A stretch of 64,000 nucleotides of DNA from Staphylococcus cohnii subsp. cohnii (GCF_002902365.1 NZ_PPQC01000025.1:45622-109621); one strand, 5' to 3'. Shown: positions 18,112 to 29,806, counted from the first letter of the stretch. Numbers and translations: made by a program. The notes: a model not told the origin generated them from the letters alone.

Positions 18112-18881
18112 GATGAACAACACTCCCTATTATGTTGATGGTCTACAAACTGAATAGGATGACCGTATATTTTAGATATTTCCACTTCATCTAACGACTT
18201 AAAATCCTCTGTCGTGCCATGAAAATGTAAATGCTTGTTTAAACATGCTACTTCCGTAGCAGTATCTGCTACAACACCTATATCATGGGTAACTAAAATG
18301 ATTGTTACTCCTTCATTTTTTAAGGTCTCTAATGTTTCATAAAATTCACTAACGTGTTTTGCATCTATACCGTTCGTCGGTTCATCTAGTATAAGTACTG
18401 AGGGATTGCTAATTAAAGCTCGCGCTATTAATACACGTTGTTGTTGCCCACCCGATAATTCTGCAATATTTTTATTAATTAAGTGACCTATATTCAAACT
18501 ATTTAATACGGCTACCACTTTATGTTCATCATTTTTATTAAACCATTGAAATAACTTTTTACGTTTTGTAAGCCCGCTCATAACAACTTCTTTTACACTC
18601 GCAGGAAAGCCCGCTTTAAATGCTTGAGCTTTTTGTGAAACATAACTAATTTTATATAGAGATTGCTTTCCATTATATGCTTTGCCATCTACATATATTT
18701 CACCTTTTTGCAAAGGTAATAGTCCTAATATGATTTTTAGCAAAGTTGATTTGCCAGCACCATTTGGTCCTACTATAGCCAAAAATTGACCTTTATTAAT
18801 TTTAATATTTATGTTTTCTAATACTTTTTTATTTTCAAAATAATAATCAATATTTTTTAATTCAAACACTGGAGTAGTCAT
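18108..18881 (-). CDS. znuC: zinc ABC transporter ATP-binding protein
   Basis: A 257-residue ABC ATPase with Walker A GPNGAGKST, signature LSGGQQQR, Walker B LILDEPTNGID and the His switch VTHD. The C terminus has a His/Cys-bearing tail ([11 protein letters not shown]) that might touch metal. I choose the ATG at 18879-18881, which follows GAGGTG; an in-frame ATG upstream (18906-18908) precedes that site. First gene of znuC-znuB-zur, directly downstream of a Zur box. Confidence 0.94.
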   Translation of the reverse strand: MTTPVFELKNIDYYFENKKVLENINIKINKGQFLAIVGPNGAGKSTLLKIILGLLPLQKGEIYVDGKAYNGKQSLYKISYVSQKAQAFKAGFPASVKEVVMSGLTKRKKLFQWFNKNDEHKVVAVLNSLNIGHLINKNIAELSGGQQQRVLIARALISNPSVLILDEPTNGIDAKHVSEFYETLETLKNEGVTIILVTHDIGVVADTATEVACLNKHLHFHGTTEDFKSLDEVEISKIYGHPIQFVDHQHNRECCSS

Positions 18882-18925
18882 CTTTTCACCTCGTTCTATA
18901 CTATACAACTTGTTAACAATTATGT

Positions 18926-18946
18926 AAATAGTAATGTTTACGAATT
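18926..18946 (-). promoter_or_regulatory. Zur box upstream of znuC-znuB-zur
   Basis: AAATAGTAATGTTTACGAATT matches the palindromic Gram-positive Zur consensus AAATCGTAATNATTACGATTT at 17 of 20 informative positions. It lies 45 bases upstream of the znuC start, where a bound repressor would block the promoter, giving autoregulation by zinc. Confidence 0.8.
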
Positions 18947-18952
18947 AACAAA

Positions 18953-19001
18953 AAGGATGAAATAGAGCTCAATTATAAATTGAGTTTACTATTCCATCCT
19001 T
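18953..19001 (-). terminator. long imperfect terminator hairpin downstream of nfo
   Basis: AAGGATGAAATAGAGCTCAATT pairs with AATTGAGTTTACTATTCCATCCTT with two mismatches around a very short loop. It lies between nfo and the znu control region and probably ends the cshB-nfo transcript. Confidence 0.7.
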
Positions 19002-19039
19002 CAAAACATTATTTGGTTATTATTCAGTCTTTTTAAGTG

Positions 19040-19930
19040 TTATTGCATTAAGATTTTATCTTTTAACTCAGGATCAAATTGCTGTTGTTTAAGCATTTCA
19101 ATTTCAAATTTATACGGTGGTTTTTTATTCTTTTTATCTTCACCTACATATGGTGTTTCAAGTATTTTGGGAATATCTTTGAACGTATCATGATGAACGA
19201 TATAATTTAAAGCATCAAAACCGATATAACCAAAGCCTATATTTTCGTGTCTATCTTTATGTGCGCCAATATCATTTTTACTATCATTTACATGAACAAC
19301 CCTTATTCTATCGATACCAATAATCTTATCGAATTCATTTAATACACCATCGAAATCTTCTTTTACATTATAGCCTGCATCATGCGTATGACAAGTATCG
19401 AAACACACGGATAAACGTTCATTATGCTTAACGCCATCTATAATTCGAGCGATTTCTTCAAAATTCCTTCCAATTTCTGACCCTTTACCGGCCATTGTTT
19501 CAAGTGCGATGCGTACATTATTATCATTTGTAAGTACTTCATTTAGTCCTTCTATGATCTTATTAATACCAGCATCTGCACCTTCTCCAACATGTGAACC
19601 TGGATGCAATACTATATCTTTAGCTCCTATTGCTTGAGTTCTTTCAATTTCACTTTGCAAAAATTCAACACCTAAATTAAATACATGAGGTTTGACAGTA
19701 TTCGCAATATTTATAATATAAGGTGCATGCACGACAATATTTGAAAGCCCATAAGTTTGCATCAATTCTTGACCTTGATCAATATTTAATTCTTCTATAG
19801 GCTTTCTTCTTGTGTTTTGTGGTGCACCTGTATAAATCATGAAAGTAGATTCACCGAATTTATGTGCTTCTTCAGCTGAACCTGCTAACATTTTCTTGCC
19901 ATTCATAGATACATGAGATCCTAATAACAT
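19040..19930 (-). CDS. nfo: endonuclease IV (AP endonuclease)
   Basis: A TIM-barrel DNA repair enzyme that cuts at abasic sites using three zinc ions. The 296-residue protein carries the family segments [63 protein letters not shown] and [10 protein letters not shown], covering the metal ligands. I favour the ATG at 19928-19930, the length I recall for S. aureus; a GTG at 19940-19942 lies closer to the AAGGA site and would add four residues. It follows cshB closely and was probably co-transcribed with it. Confidence 0.95.
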   Translation of the reverse strand: MLLGSHVSMNGKKMLAGSAEEAHKFGESTFMIYTGAPQNTRRKPIEELNIDQGQELMQTYGLSNIVVHAPYIINIANTVKPHVFNLGVEFLQSEIERTQAIGAKDIVLHPGSHVGEGADAGINKIIEGLNEVLTNDNNVRIALETMAGKGSEIGRNFEEIARIIDGVKHNERLSVCFDTCHTHDAGYNVKEDFDGVLNEFDKIIGIDRIRVVHVNDSKNDIGAHKDRHENIGFGYIGFDALNYIVHHDTFKDIPKILETPYVGEDKKNKKPPYKFEIEMLKQQQFDPELKDKILMQ

Positions 19931-19946
19931 AGTAGTCACCAATCCT

Positions 19947-21281
19947 TTATTTATTTTTTCTGGCTTGACGATTTTGTTTCTTGCTGAATTTTTTACGCTC
20001 TTGACGTTTTAAATGTTCTAGATCACGTTGGAATTTTTTCTTATAGCCAGGTTTTACTTTTTTCTTGTTTCTCTTCACTTTGTTTTTTAATTCGTTTGTT
20101 AAATGATCATCTTTATTCTTACGTGATTGTCGTGTATTGTGTGCCTTTATTGGTGTCAATTCATCGTTTTTTATATCAACATTCTCAAATTGATAACCTC
20201 GCTGTTCAATTAACGCGATGTTTTCTTCTTCCTCAGGGCTGTATAGTGTAATTGCAACACCTTTATATTGACCTCTACCAGTACGTCCAACACGATGCGT
20301 GAAGAAATCAACATCATTTGGTACATCAAAGTTAATGACATGACTTACGCCTTCAATGTCTATCCCACGTGATGCTAAATCACTTGCGATAACAAATTGA
20401 AATTCTAAATTACGAATACGTTTCATTTGTTGTTTACGCTCTCTAGGCGTTAAACCACCATGAATCATACCTAATTTTAACCCGGCAGCATTTAACTGGT
20501 CTGCAAGTTCGTTTGCATTATCGCGACTATTACAAAATATAATACATAGGTATGGATTTAAAATATCAATGAGTTTTATCGTTTTTTCTATCTTTGCTTC
20601 TCCCTTTGTTGGAATTAAAAAGAATTCAATGTTTTTGTTATTCTTTTGAACATTTTCAATTTCAACGTATTCAGGATTTTCTAAATATTTATTTAAAAAT
20701 GGATGTAATGATTTAGGTATTGTAGCACTAAATACAGCTATATGAGATTGTTCATCTAAGCGTGTAGCAATATGGTCTACCTCTTCTATTAATCCTAAAT
20801 CAATCATTAAGTCAGCTTCATCCACAACTAAATAAGAAGCTAAGTGCACATGTAAATCCCCATGTTTAGCTAGGTCGTTTATACGTGTTGGTGTACCTAT
20901 AATAAGTTGTGGTTGGTTCTTCGCGCGTTGTCTATCTTTTTCAATATCAGAGCCACCAATGAAAAGTTTAACAGTTAAGCCACCTTTATAATCAGCTAAA
21001 TGGCTAGCAACATCAAATAACTGTTGTGCTAATTCTCTTGTTGGCGCAACAATGATTGCTTGTGGTTCTTTAACATCGACATTTATTAAATGTATCAATG
21101 GTAATAAAAAGGCATGGGATTTGCCAGTGCCTGTTTGTGATTGTCCAATTAAGTTTACTTCTTTTAATATTTTTGGAATTACTCTATTTTGTACTTCTGT
21201 AGGTTGATTAAAGTTCAAATTTCGTACCGCGTCAATTAAACTAGGATCTAAATTAAACTTATCAAATGGGTGATTTGCCAT
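19947..21281 (-). CDS. cshB: DEAD-box RNA helicase CshB
   Basis: A 444-residue DEAD-box helicase. The Q motif region is [13 protein letters not shown], motif I SQTGTGKS, motif Ia APTRELAQQ, motif II VDEADLM, motif III SATIP, motif [15 protein letters not shown], motif [11 protein letters not shown]. The C-terminal 60 residues are very rich in Lys and Arg, suiting RNA binding. The length and basic tail fit CshB rather than CshA. It probably acts in RNA unwinding during cold growth and ribosome assembly. It is followed by nfo after a short gap. Confidence 0.93.
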   Translation of the reverse strand: MANHPFDKFNLDPSLIDAVRNLNFNQPTEVQNRVIPKILKEVNLIGQSQTGTGKSHAFLLPLIHLINVDVKEPQAIIVAPTRELAQQLFDVASHLADYKGGLTVKLFIGGSDIEKDRQRAKNQPQLIIGTPTRINDLAKHGDLHVHLASYLVVDEADLMIDLGLIEEVDHIATRLDEQSHIAVFSATIPKSLHPFLNKYLENPEYVEIENVQKNNKNIEFFLIPTKGEAKIEKTIKLIDILNPYLCIIFCNSRDNANELADQLNAAGLKLGMIHGGLTPRERKQQMKRIRNLEFQFVIASDLASRGIDIEGVSHVINFDVPNDVDFFTHRVGRTGRGQYKGVAITLYSPEEEENIALIEQRGYQFENVDIKNDELTPIKAHNTRQSRKNKDDHLTNELKNKVKRNKKKVKPGYKKKFQRDLEHLKRQERKKFSKKQNRQARKNK

Positions 21282-21389
21282 GATTTGGCCTCCTTAAATC
21301 TTCATCTTTTCTATTATAAAGCATTCACAAACGATTTTGAACTAATTATTTTTTTCTCTAACTGTTGATGGTAAATATAGTTTGAAAGT

Positions 21390-21525
21390 AAGAGAGGCTG
21401 GGACATAAAGTAATGCCTCAGCCTAAAGTAAATGGTAGTTCGTTGACTGAAATAAAATTTTAAATAGTATCTTTTCCAAAATCCAACTATTTTTAGTCGG
21501 AAGGATCAATGAAATTTTATTTCTT
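21390..21525. repeat. folded intergenic repeat element downstream of nif3-like gene
   Basis: Begins with GAGGCTGGGACATAAAG, the staphylococcal intergenic word, with AGGCTG/CAGCCT able to pair (21395-21424). Two more inverted repeats follow: GAAATAAAATTT (21449-21460) with AAATTTTATTTC (21512-21523), and TCCAACTA (21482-21489) with TAGTCGGA (21494-21501). The whole unit folds as nested hairpins and has no coding frame. It lies between the nif3-like stop and the cshB start. Confidence 0.6.
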
Positions 21526-21544
21526 CTAGTTATATCAATAACAA

Positions 21545-22648
21545 TTATAAATAATTAAACGGATCCGTATTGAGTTTAGATGCCTTAATTTCAAAAGTAA
21601 TGTCATCCCGTCTAATCCAATTAATTAATAAGTCACATAAACCATCTTTCATTACATATTCACTATAATGATTAATATCTAATAAGTTAATACCCGCAAT
21701 TTTTGCATCTAAGGCCTCATGATGTTTGATATCACCAGTTATAAAAATGTCTGCGCCTTGTTGATCCGCTTGATACTCAAATCCAATACCCGAACCACCT
21801 ATAATCGCAACCTTTTTAATTGTTTGCTTTAAATTTCCAATAAATCTAACACTCGGCATTTCCAATTGTGTTTTGACATGCTTCACAAAAGTAGGTGCAT
21901 CCATCTCAGATTCTAAATCTCCAATCATACCTAAACCATAATTCGCTTCTTTTTCCATTTCTATAAAATCAAAAACTGGTGTTTCATATGGATGGTTTGT
22001 TTTAATTAATTGTTCTGCTAAATACTTTTGGTTTTCATCAATCATAAATTCTAATTTAAATTCGTTAACTTCTTCAATTTTATCTAAGGTACCAATATGT
22101 GGTTGAGCATTAACAGTGGGTTTGAATTGCCCATTCCCTGGGCTCTCAAAGAAACAATATTTATAATTTCCTTCTTCAGCTAAACCTGCATCACTCAAAG
22201 CATCTTTAAATGATTTAAGATTTGCTTCTGGAATAAACACTTGCACTTTATAGTATTTTAAAATTTCTGGGTTTAAGATTTGTTGATTTTTCAATTGAAG
22301 TTTTTCTGCTAACATCGCATTAACACCTTTTGGGTAAACATCTAGATTTGTATGCAAAGCAATTAAATTCATATCATTTTTAATTAACTTTCGTAAAATA
22401 GCGCCATAACCATCTTGATGAATAATATTTTTAACACCTTTAAATATGAGTGGATGATGACAAATAATAGTGTTAAAATCATGATTTATTGCTTCATCAA
22501 CGACCTCATTGGTACAATCTAAAGCGGTTAAAACACCCGAAATTTCAGCAGATTCATCACCGATTAACAAGCCAACATTATCCCATGATTCTGCAGTTTT
22601 AAATGGTACATGTTGATTTATTATTTGAAGTAACGTTTTAACTTTCAT
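21545..22648 (-). CDS. NIF3-like metal-binding protein (YqfO family)
   Basis: A 367-residue NIF3/DUF34 protein. N-terminal motifs include ESWDNVGLLIG, ICHHPLIFKG and LIALHTNLDV, and a C-terminal metal site includes GDIKHHEALDA. The middle is the inserted PII-like domain typical of Firmicutes YqfO. The family binds a pair of metal ions and is proposed to act as GTP cyclohydrolase I-like or metal chaperone; the role is unsettled. It starts immediately after trmK, so the two genes share a transcript, as yqfN-yqfO do in B. subtilis. Confidence 0.9.
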   Translation of the reverse strand: MKVKTLLQIINQHVPFKTAESWDNVGLLIGDESAEISGVLTALDCTNEVVDEAINHDFNTIICHHPLIFKGVKNIIHQDGYGAILRKLIKNDMNLIALHTNLDVYPKGVNAMLAEKLQLKNQQILNPEILKYYKVQVFIPEANLKSFKDALSDAGLAEEGNYKYCFFESPGNGQFKPTVNAQPHIGTLDKIEEVNEFKLEFMIDENQKYLAEQLIKTNHPYETPVFDFIEMEKEANYGLGMIGDLESEMDAPTFVKHVKTQLEMPSVRFIGNLKQTIKKVAIIGGSGIGFEYQADQQGADIFITGDIKHHEALDAKIAGINLLDINHYSEYVMKDGLCDLLINWIRRDDITFEIKASKLNTDPFNYL

Positions 22649-23329
22649 TTACAACACCTCATTAATTAAATTGATTTCGTTGTTAATTTCATTTAATCGC
22701 TCACTATGTTTTTCAGAGTTCAAATGACTTTTGATTTTTTGCAATGCTTGTCGTTCTCTTTCCCATTTTTTGAAAAATAATTCATGTTTCTTTTTTAATA
22801 AAATCGGTCCAAACTTTATTTCCGATCTAGTAAGTGTTTGTGGCTGTTCTTCGCAAAAATCTGCTACGATTATTTCATAGATATGACCTTTTTCTTCTAA
22901 AATTACTTCTTCAATAATATTATAATGCATGGATTCTAACAAATTTCTAATCGCGCTAGATTGTATGTTACTTTGTAAAATAAGCCTTGGATGTGCGGTT
23001 AATTTTTCTTTACCTTCCTCAAGGATTTTAGCAATTAATGGCCCACCCATACCACAAATTGTAATGGTATTAATTTGATCATTCGACTGTATTATCGATA
23101 ATCCATCCCCTAGTCTAACATCAACATGATTTACCAAATCATGTTCTACAACATTCTTTTTCGAAGCTTCGAATGGACCTTTGATTACTTCTCCAGCAAT
23201 TGCATTTTTGACTAAATTATTTTCAATCGCATAAATCGGAAGATATGCATGATCTGAGCCAATATCTGCAAAGCAATCTCCTAATATAAATGTACTCACT
23301 TTTTTTAATCTTTGATTTAATGTAACCAT
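22649..23329 (-). CDS. trmK: tRNA (adenine(22)-N(1))-methyltransferase TrmK
   Basis: A 226-residue SAM-dependent methyltransferase of the YqfN/TrmK family. Motif I is ADIGSDHAYLPIYAIE (about residues 21-36), and TICGMGGPLIAKIL is the catalytic-region loop. The C-terminal third is predicted coiled coil (KKWERERQALQKIKSHL...). It methylates A22 of tRNA-Ser and similar tRNAs in Gram-positives. It lies just after the sigA terminator and just before the nif3-like gene. Confidence 0.92.
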   Translation of the reverse strand: MVTLNQRLKKVSTFILGDCFADIGSDHAYLPIYAIENNLVKNAIAGEVIKGPFEASKKNVVEHDLVNHVDVRLGDGLSIIQSNDQINTITICGMGGPLIAKILEEGKEKLTAHPRLILQSNIQSSAIRNLLESMHYNIIEEVILEEKGHIYEIIVADFCEEQPQTLTRSEIKFGPILLKKKHELFFKKWERERQALQKIKSHLNSEKHSERLNEINNEINLINEVL

Positions 23330-23357
23330 AAAAGCGCTCCTCTATGTAAATGTAAAA

Positions 23358-23389
23358 AGCTCTTTTGTACGACAAGGTACAAAAGAGCT
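23358..23389 (-). terminator. sigA terminator
   Basis: A perfect 13-bp hairpin, AGCTCTTTTGTAC (23358-23370) with GTACAAAAGAGCT (23377-23389), loop of six, followed on minus by TTTTTA. It ends the dnaG-sigA transcript before trmK. Confidence 0.9.
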
Positions 23390-23395
23390 GAAAAA

Positions 23396-24544
<1,149 letters not shown>

Positions 24545-24640
24545 TCATTTGATAGATAATCTTAATATTATCTACCCATAATTCATACGATTTATGCAAG
24601 TTGTTAAACCCAATAATATACAGATATATTCATTTTAAAT

Positions 24641-26425
24641 TTAATTCATTCTATTTTTATTGAAGTCTACAATTTTTTCTAGGTAATATTTCTGCAACTC
24701 TAAATCACCTAATCTAGAAGCCTCCCGTAACTTATGATTAAGCGATTCAATCGTTTCTTCATTTCTATTTGTTAAAAGTGTGTTTAAATAATCATCGATT
24801 TCATGTTCATAGGGTTCTTCATTTATCATATAGTTATCCAATGATATAAATGCTTCTTTAATTTCATTTGAATCGATATATTGTAAAACATCACTAATAT
24901 TAAACGTATCATTCTCAGAATAAAACTCATGTAAAGCATTAAATATACGCTTAAAATACTGATTTGTAAAGTCTTCTGTTTGAAGTAATTTATGATAATT
25001 CAAGAAAATATCCTTATCATTCATAAAATGTTTTAATAAAGCACGCTCTGCCTTTTCTTGTTTATTTAAATTAGTGAATTGTGGCACACTAGGAAATTGA
25101 TATGACTGTGGTTGATAATAATCTTCACGTTGTCCTACTTCAATATTTAAACTGTCCATGCTTACTTTAAACAATTCTGACACGTCTTGCAATATTTTTT
25201 TACGTAAAATTGAGGACTTCATTAATGAAATATCATTCGTTATTTCTTTTAAATACCTTTCATATGCTAAATCATTATTTTCAATTTCTTCTTGATGCAT
25301 ATGCACTTTATAAAGAATGAATGCTTTTTTTTCATGTTCAACAAAATAATTAAATGCATCTGCACCGTGTTTTCCAATATACTCATCTGGATCCATGTTC
25401 TTCGGAAGTTGTACTACAAATACATTAAATCCTTGTTGTAACAATATTTGACCAGATTTTAAAGTGGCCTCACTACCAGCAAAATCCCCGTCAAACATCA
25501 GCGTCACATTTGAAGTGAGTTTTTTCATAAATGCGATATGTTCTTGTGAAATTTGTGTTCCCATACTTGCTACAACTTGATGTAATCCTGCATAATCGGC
25601 TTTTATCACATCCATAAAACCTTCGAGTAGTATAATTTCATCATTTTTACGTATCGCTTTTCTGGCTTGATCTACGTTGTATAATAATCTTCTTTTTTGA
25701 AATATCGGTGTTTCAGGACTGTTAAGATATTTTGGCTCTTGATTTGTATATGTTCTCCCAGAATAACCAACAGTTCGTCCTTGTGCATTTGTTAATGGGA
25801 ACATAATTCTATCTCTGAAACGATCATAGTAGCTAAAATTTTCTTCGTTTCTAGACAATAAACCCGCTTCATATGCGAGTTGAATATCATAACCTTTCTT
25901 CTGTAAAAAGTCATGACAAAAATTTGCATTTTTTGGCGCATAGCCTATTTTCCGACTATCTATCAGTTCATCAGTAAAACCACGCTCTTTTAAATAATTT
26001 AACGCCGCTTCACCTTCAACAGTTTTTTTTAAGGCGTAATGATAATAATCTTGCATTAATTCATGCATTTCAATCATTTGCAAATCTTCAGAGGCAATTT
26101 GATGATTAGGATGTTGCTCTGACGCTGTTTGAGACGTTTCAACTTCAATATTTACACGTTCACCTAATAATTTTACTGCTTCAGTAAAAGAAACGTCTTT
26201 AATTTCTTGAGTAAATTGAAAGACGTTCCCTCCTTTTTTACAACCAAAGCAATGGCAAATTTGTTTGTCTTCAGAAACAGTAAACGATGGTGTTTTTTCA
26301 TCATGAAAAGGACACAACCCAATGTAATTGCGTCCTCTTTTTTCTAATTTAACATATTCACTTACTAAATCGAGAATATCCGTTTTCTCTTTAATTTCAT
26401 TAATTGTTGCTTGTTCAATTCGCAA
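24641..26425 (-). CDS. dnaG: DNA primase
   Basis: Makes RNA primers at the replication fork. From the TTG at 26423-26425 (six bases after AATAGGTG) the protein has 594 residues, starting [19 protein letters not shown]. The zinc-binding domain has [13 protein letters not shown]...CHCFGC, the TOPRIM core has [16 protein letters not shown] and LMFDGDFAG, and the C-terminal helicase-interaction domain is present. The linker around residues 420-450 looks shorter than in S. aureus. It is followed by sigA after 138 bases, which may hold an internal promoter. Confidence 0.96.
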   Translation of the reverse strand: MRIEQATINEIKEKTDILDLVSEYVKLEKRGRNYIGLCPFHDEKTPSFTVSEDKQICHCFGCKKGGNVFQFTQEIKDVSFTEAVKLLGERVNIEVETSQTASEQHPNHQIASEDLQMIEMHELMQDYYHYALKKTVEGEAALNYLKERGFTDELIDSRKIGYAPKNANFCHDFLQKKGYDIQLAYEAGLLSRNEENFSYYDRFRDRIMFPLTNAQGRTVGYSGRTYTNQEPKYLNSPETPIFQKRRLLYNVDQARKAIRKNDEIILLEGFMDVIKADYAGLHQVVASMGTQISQEHIAFMKKLTSNVTLMFDGDFAGSEATLKSGQILLQQGFNVFVVQLPKNMDPDEYIGKHGADAFNYFVEHEKKAFILYKVHMHQEEIENNDLAYERYLKEITNDISLMKSSILRKKILQDVSELFKVSMDSLNIEVGQREDYYQPQSYQFPSVPQFTNLNKQEKAERALLKHFMNDKDIFLNYHKLLQTEDFTNQYFKRIFNALHEFYSENDTFNISDVLQYIDSNEIKEAFISLDNYMINEEPYEHEIDDYLNTLLTNRNEETIESLNHKLREASRLGDLELQKYYLEKIVDFNKNRMN

Positions 26426-26471
26426 AATTATCACCTATTAGACAGTAGTTATAATATTATAATAGAATTTC

Positions 26472-27293
26472 TTATTTTAGGAAACTATTTTGCTCAATGA
26501 TACTAATAATATCATTTGCAGTTTCTTCAATCGCCTTATCAGTAACGTCTATCACAGGGCAGCCGATCTTTTCAACTAATTCATTGAAGTAATTTAGTTC
26601 TTCTACAATACGTTGCTCTGTAGCATATCTTGCATTATCTCCTAAGCCTAATTGTTTTAATCTTTCTTTTCTGATGCGATTTAATTTGTCTTCACTTATC
26701 TTTAATGCAATACATTTTGATGTGTCAACGTTAAATAAATTATCTGGAGGTGTTACCTCTGGCACAATTGGTATATTCATCACTTTATAACTTTTATGTG
26801 CAAGATATTGTGACAGAGGTGTTTTTGAAGTTCTAGATATGCCTAATAGAACGATGTCAGCTTTATCTAAACCTTTTGGATCTTTACCATCATCATATTT
26901 TACTGCAAATTCTATAGCATCAATCTTTTTAAAATATGCTTCATCTAATTGATGCACAAGTCCTGGTTCAAAATAAGGTTGTTCATCAATTTTATCTAAT
27001 AATATATTCATCAGTGGACCCATAATGTCTACAGACTTAATTTGAAATTCTTTTATTTTTGCTTCCATATACTTTCTTATTTCTGGCTTCACTAATGTAT
27101 AAACAACTATCGCTTCAGTGTCTTTTGCAACTGAGATTACTTCATCTACATTTTCTAAAGCTTCAATATACGGATACCTACTAATTTCACTTTCACATTG
27201 ATTTGGGTTAAATTGTGAAATGCAAGCTCTTGCTACAAGTTCAGCAGTTTCACCTACTGAGTCAGAAGCAACAATAATTTTAATATTTTCCAT
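26472..27293 (-). CDS. pyruvate, phosphate dikinase regulatory protein-like (DUF299 kinase/phosphorylase)
   Basis: A 273-residue protein of the DUF299 family, with [12 protein letters not shown] at the N terminus, the P-loop-like [15 protein letters not shown] near residue 150, and the family tail [16 protein letters not shown]. Members phosphorylate and dephosphorylate pyruvate phosphate dikinase or PEP synthase in response to ADP. No such target enzyme is in the window. It starts 14 bases after ccpN; the pair ccpN-yqfL is conserved in Firmicutes and points to control of PEP/pyruvate metabolism. Confidence 0.9.
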   Translation of the reverse strand: MENIKIIVASDSVGETAELVARACISQFNPNQCESEISRYPYIEALENVDEVISVAKDTEAIVVYTLVKPEIRKYMEAKIKEFQIKSVDIMGPLMNILLDKIDEQPYFEPGLVHQLDEAYFKKIDAIEFAVKYDDGKDPKGLDKADIVLLGISRTSKTPLSQYLAHKSYKVMNIPIVPEVTPPDNLFNVDTSKCIALKISEDKLNRIRKERLKQLGLGDNARYATEQRIVEELNYFNELVEKIGCPVIDVTDKAIEETANDIISIIEQNSFLK

Positions 27294-27307
27294 TTAATAC
27301 ATACCAC

Positions 27308-27931
27308 CTATTCATTTAGTAAAGAGACAAATATTTTTGTAATTGTTGTTTTAGATATACGGCCCTTAACTTCATATTTTCCATTTTCTTTTTTAATCAC
27401 AATTGGTAAAGAATCTATTTCTTTTTCAATCATTAGATTTGCAGCAAATATTACACGCTCGTCTTCAAGTACAAAGCTTAAATTAGGCATACGCGTCATT
27501 ATAATATTAACAGGCATCGTATGTATATCCTTACCTATCATTGACGCACGTAATAAATCCTTTCGGGAACAAACGCCTATAAAATCTCCTTCATTATTTA
27601 TAACAAACAACGTACTAACATCCTCTAGAAATATTGTGCAAATCGCATCATAAACAGACATTTCATTTTTTACTACTACAGGGTGTGATGCGTAATCTTT
27701 AACAATATATTGTTTTAATTGATCAGCAATTAATTTATTTTTTGGCTTTCCGGAATAGTAGTAGCCAACACGTGGACGAGCTTCTAAAATACCAGACATC
27801 GTAAGTATTGCTAAATCTGGCCTCAAGGTCGCTCTAGTAAGACTAAGATGTTCGGCTATATGTTCACCAGTAATAGGTCCATTATTTTTGACAATATCAA
27901 CAATTTGTTGTTGTCTTTTACTCAGTTCTAT
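27308..27931 (-). CDS. ccpN: CcpN-like transcriptional repressor (HTH plus two CBS domains)
   Basis: Represses gluconeogenic genes in B. subtilis. A start at the first TTG (27824-27826) would lose the helix-turn-helix. The same frame stays open upstream and encodes a winged helix (LSKRQQQIVDIVKKNGPITGE-like) continuing into RATLRPDLAILTMSG. The only plausible start with a ribosome binding site is ATA at 27929-27931, seven bases after GGGGTG, giving 207 residues; a CTG lies two codons later. A stop lies three codons upstream of the ATA. So initiation is probably at a rare AUA or CUG codon. Two CBS domains fill residues 75-205. Confidence 0.88.
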   Translation of the reverse strand: MELSKRQQQIVDIVKNNGPITGEHIAEHLSLTRATLRPDLAILTMSGILEARPRVGYYYSGKPKNKLIADQLKQYIVKDYASHPVVVKNEMSVYDAICTIFLEDVSTLFVINNEGDFIGVCSRKDLLRASMIGKDIHTMPVNIIMTRMPNLSFVLEDERVIFAANLMIEKEIDSLPIVIKKENGKYEVKGRISKTTITKIFVSLLNE

Positions 27932-28021
27932 AAGACTTCACCCCTTTACTCATTACATTTAATTATACATTGAATTATAAATTGCTACAAATACATATAT
28001 TTACTTGCTAATAATCAACCA

Positions 28022-28252
28022 ATACATTAAAATTGTATTTAAAGCGAGTTAAGGGTGGTGAAAGCTTAACAAAACAATTGGCTACAATTTCAAATGAAGT
28101 TTCAAAAGCGAGTGTACACACTAAATTGGGTGGAACCGCGGGTTATTAAAAATTTATTAAAAACACATAAATTATATGTGATTAAAATTAATTAACTCGT
28201 CCCAAGACAATGATTAAGTTTTTTTTGGCTTTTTCTTTGTCTTGGGGCGTTT
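28022..28252 (+). promoter_or_regulatory. T-box leader controlling glyS
   Basis: The T-box GGGTGGAACCGCGG lies at 28128-28141. Stem I closes with AATTGTA (28031-28037) and TACAATT (28083-28089); its distal part GTTAAGGGTGGTGAAAGCTTAAC is the tRNA-elbow-binding region. GGC at 28080-28082, just before the closing strand, is a fitting specifier for tRNA-Gly. A terminator hairpin CGTCCCAAGACAA/TTGTCTTGGGGCG (28198-28249) with TTTTTT follows; its 5' arm contains the antiterminator partner. Uncharged tRNA-Gly should allow read-through into glyS. A possible extended -10 (TGCTAATAAT) is at about 28006-28015. Confidence 0.93.
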
Positions 28253-28276
28253 TTTATGTTAAAAGGAGTGTTTTTT

Positions 28277-29668
28277 TTGGCAAAAGATATGGAAACAATC
28301 GTTCAATTAGCAAAACATAGAGGTTTTGTATTCCCTGGTAGTGACATTTATGGTGGTTTATCAAATACATGGGACTATGGTCCATTAGGTGTAGAATTAA
28401 AAAACAATATTAAAAAAGCCTGGTGGCAAAAATTTATCACGCAATCTCCATATAACGTTGGGATCGATGCAGCAATTTTAATGAACCCAAAAACATGGGA
28501 AGCGTCTGGGCATTTAGGTAACTTTAATGATCCAATGATAGACAATAAAGACAGTAAAATTCGTTATCGTGCAGATAAAATAATAGAAGATTATATGGCA
28601 AATGAAAAAGGCGATGAAAATTTCGTTGCTGATGGTCTTAGCTTCGACGAAATGAAACGTATTATTGATGAAGAAGGTATTGTTTGTCCAGTAAGTGGCA
28701 CTGCTAATTGGACAGATATTCGTCAATTTAATTTGATGTTCAAAACATTCCAAGGTGTTACAGAAGATTCAACAAATGAAATTTTCTTACGTCCTGAAAC
28801 TGCACAAGGTATTTTCGTCAATTACAAAAATGTTCAGCGTACAATGCGTAAAAAATTACCATTCGGAATTGGCCAAATCGGTAAATCATTCCGTAATGAA
28901 ATTACACCTGGTAACTTCATCTTTAGAACACGTGAATTTGAGCAAATGGAATTAGAATTCTTCTGTAAGCCTGGTGAAGAAATAGAGTGGCAAAATTATT
29001 GGAAAACTTTTGCCAGCCAATGGTTAAAAGATTTAAATTTAAGTGAGTCTGCTACGCGTTTACGTGACCATGATGCAGATGAGTTATCACACTACTCAAA
29101 TGCAACAACTGATATAGAATATCGTTTCCCATTTGGTTGGGGAGAATTATGGGGTATTGCAAGTAGAACAGATTATGATTTAAAACAACATAGTGAACAT
29201 TCTGGTGAAGATTTCCAATATCATGACCAAGAAACTGGTGAAAAATACCTACCATATTGTATCGAACCTTCACTTGGTGCAGATCGAGTTACTTTAGCAT
29301 TCTTGTGTGATGCATATGCAGAAGAAGGTGTTGAAGGCAGTAAAGATTCAAGAACTGTATTACACTTCCATCCTGCATTAGCACCATATAAAGCTGCTGT
29401 TTTACCATTAAGTAAAAAATTATCTGGTGATGCAATTAAAATATTTGAACAATTAAGCGCAAATTTTGCAATTGATTTTGATGAATCACAATCAATTGGT
29501 AAACGTTACCGTCGTCAAGACGAAATCGGCACACCATACTGTATAACATTTGATTTTGATTCACTAGAAGACCAGCAAGTAACGGTACGTGATAGAGACA
29601 CGATGGAACAAGTACGTATGCCGATTGCTGAATTAGAAAGTTTCTTAACAGAAAAAGTTAAATTTTAA
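28277..29668 (+). CDS. glyS: glycyl-tRNA synthetase (single-chain, class II)
   Basis: Charges tRNA-Gly. From the TTG at 28277-28279, after AAGGAGTG, it has 463 residues, matching the S. aureus enzyme; an in-frame ATG at 28256 precedes the ribosome binding site and lies in the terminator U-tract. Class II motifs are visible: [50 protein letters not shown] and the motif 3 region [19 protein letters not shown]. The C-terminal anticodon-binding domain starts near [12 protein letters not shown]. It is one of only two protein genes on plus and is controlled by its T-box. Confidence 0.97.
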   Translation: MAKDMETIVQLAKHRGFVFPGSDIYGGLSNTWDYGPLGVELKNNIKKAWWQKFITQSPYNVGIDAAILMNPKTWEASGHLGNFNDPMIDNKDSKIRYRADKIIEDYMANEKGDENFVADGLSFDEMKRIIDEEGIVCPVSGTANWTDIRQFNLMFKTFQGVTEDSTNEIFLRPETAQGIFVNYKNVQRTMRKKLPFGIGQIGKSFRNEITPGNFIFRTREFEQMELEFFCKPGEEIEWQNYWKTFASQWLKDLNLSESATRLRDHDADELSHYSNATTDIEYRFPFGWGELWGIASRTDYDLKQHSEHSGEDFQYHDQETGEKYLPYCIEPSLGADRVTLAFLCDAYAEEGVEGSKDSRTVLHFHPALAPYKAAVLPLSKKLSGDAIKIFEQLSANFAIDFDESQSIGKRYRRQDEIGTPYCITFDFDSLEDQQVTVRDRDTMEQVRMPIAELESFLTEKVKF

Positions 29669-29711
29669 TTTCAATATATCTATCGACCTTTAAAAGTGGT
29701 CGAACTAAATG

Positions 29712-29754
29712 AAAAACGTCGATTTCTATAAATTGTATAGAAATTGACGTTTTT
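29712..29754. terminator. bidirectional terminator between glyS and recO
   Basis: AAAAACGTCGATTTCTATA (29712-29730) pairs with TATAGAAATTGACGTTTTT (29736-29754) with one mismatch, loop of five. T-runs on both strands suit the convergent glyS and recO genes. A smaller hairpin (TCGACC/GGTCGA, about 29684-29705) precedes it. Confidence 0.85.
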
Positions 29755-29806
29755 ATTATTGTTTATAAAATTTAATGATTCATTGAAATTGACCCTATTT
29801 ATAGAA

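Noticed and set aside
23358..23389. Operator for a repressor (perfect 13-bp inverted repeat)
   Set aside because: Position just after the sigA stop and a following T-run make a terminator the simpler reading.
28028..28033. -10 box TAAAAT paired with TTGCTA at 28005 as glyS promoter
   Set aside because: Spacing is ideal, but the -10 would overlap the 5' strand of T-box Stem I (28031-28037), so transcription must begin further upstream.
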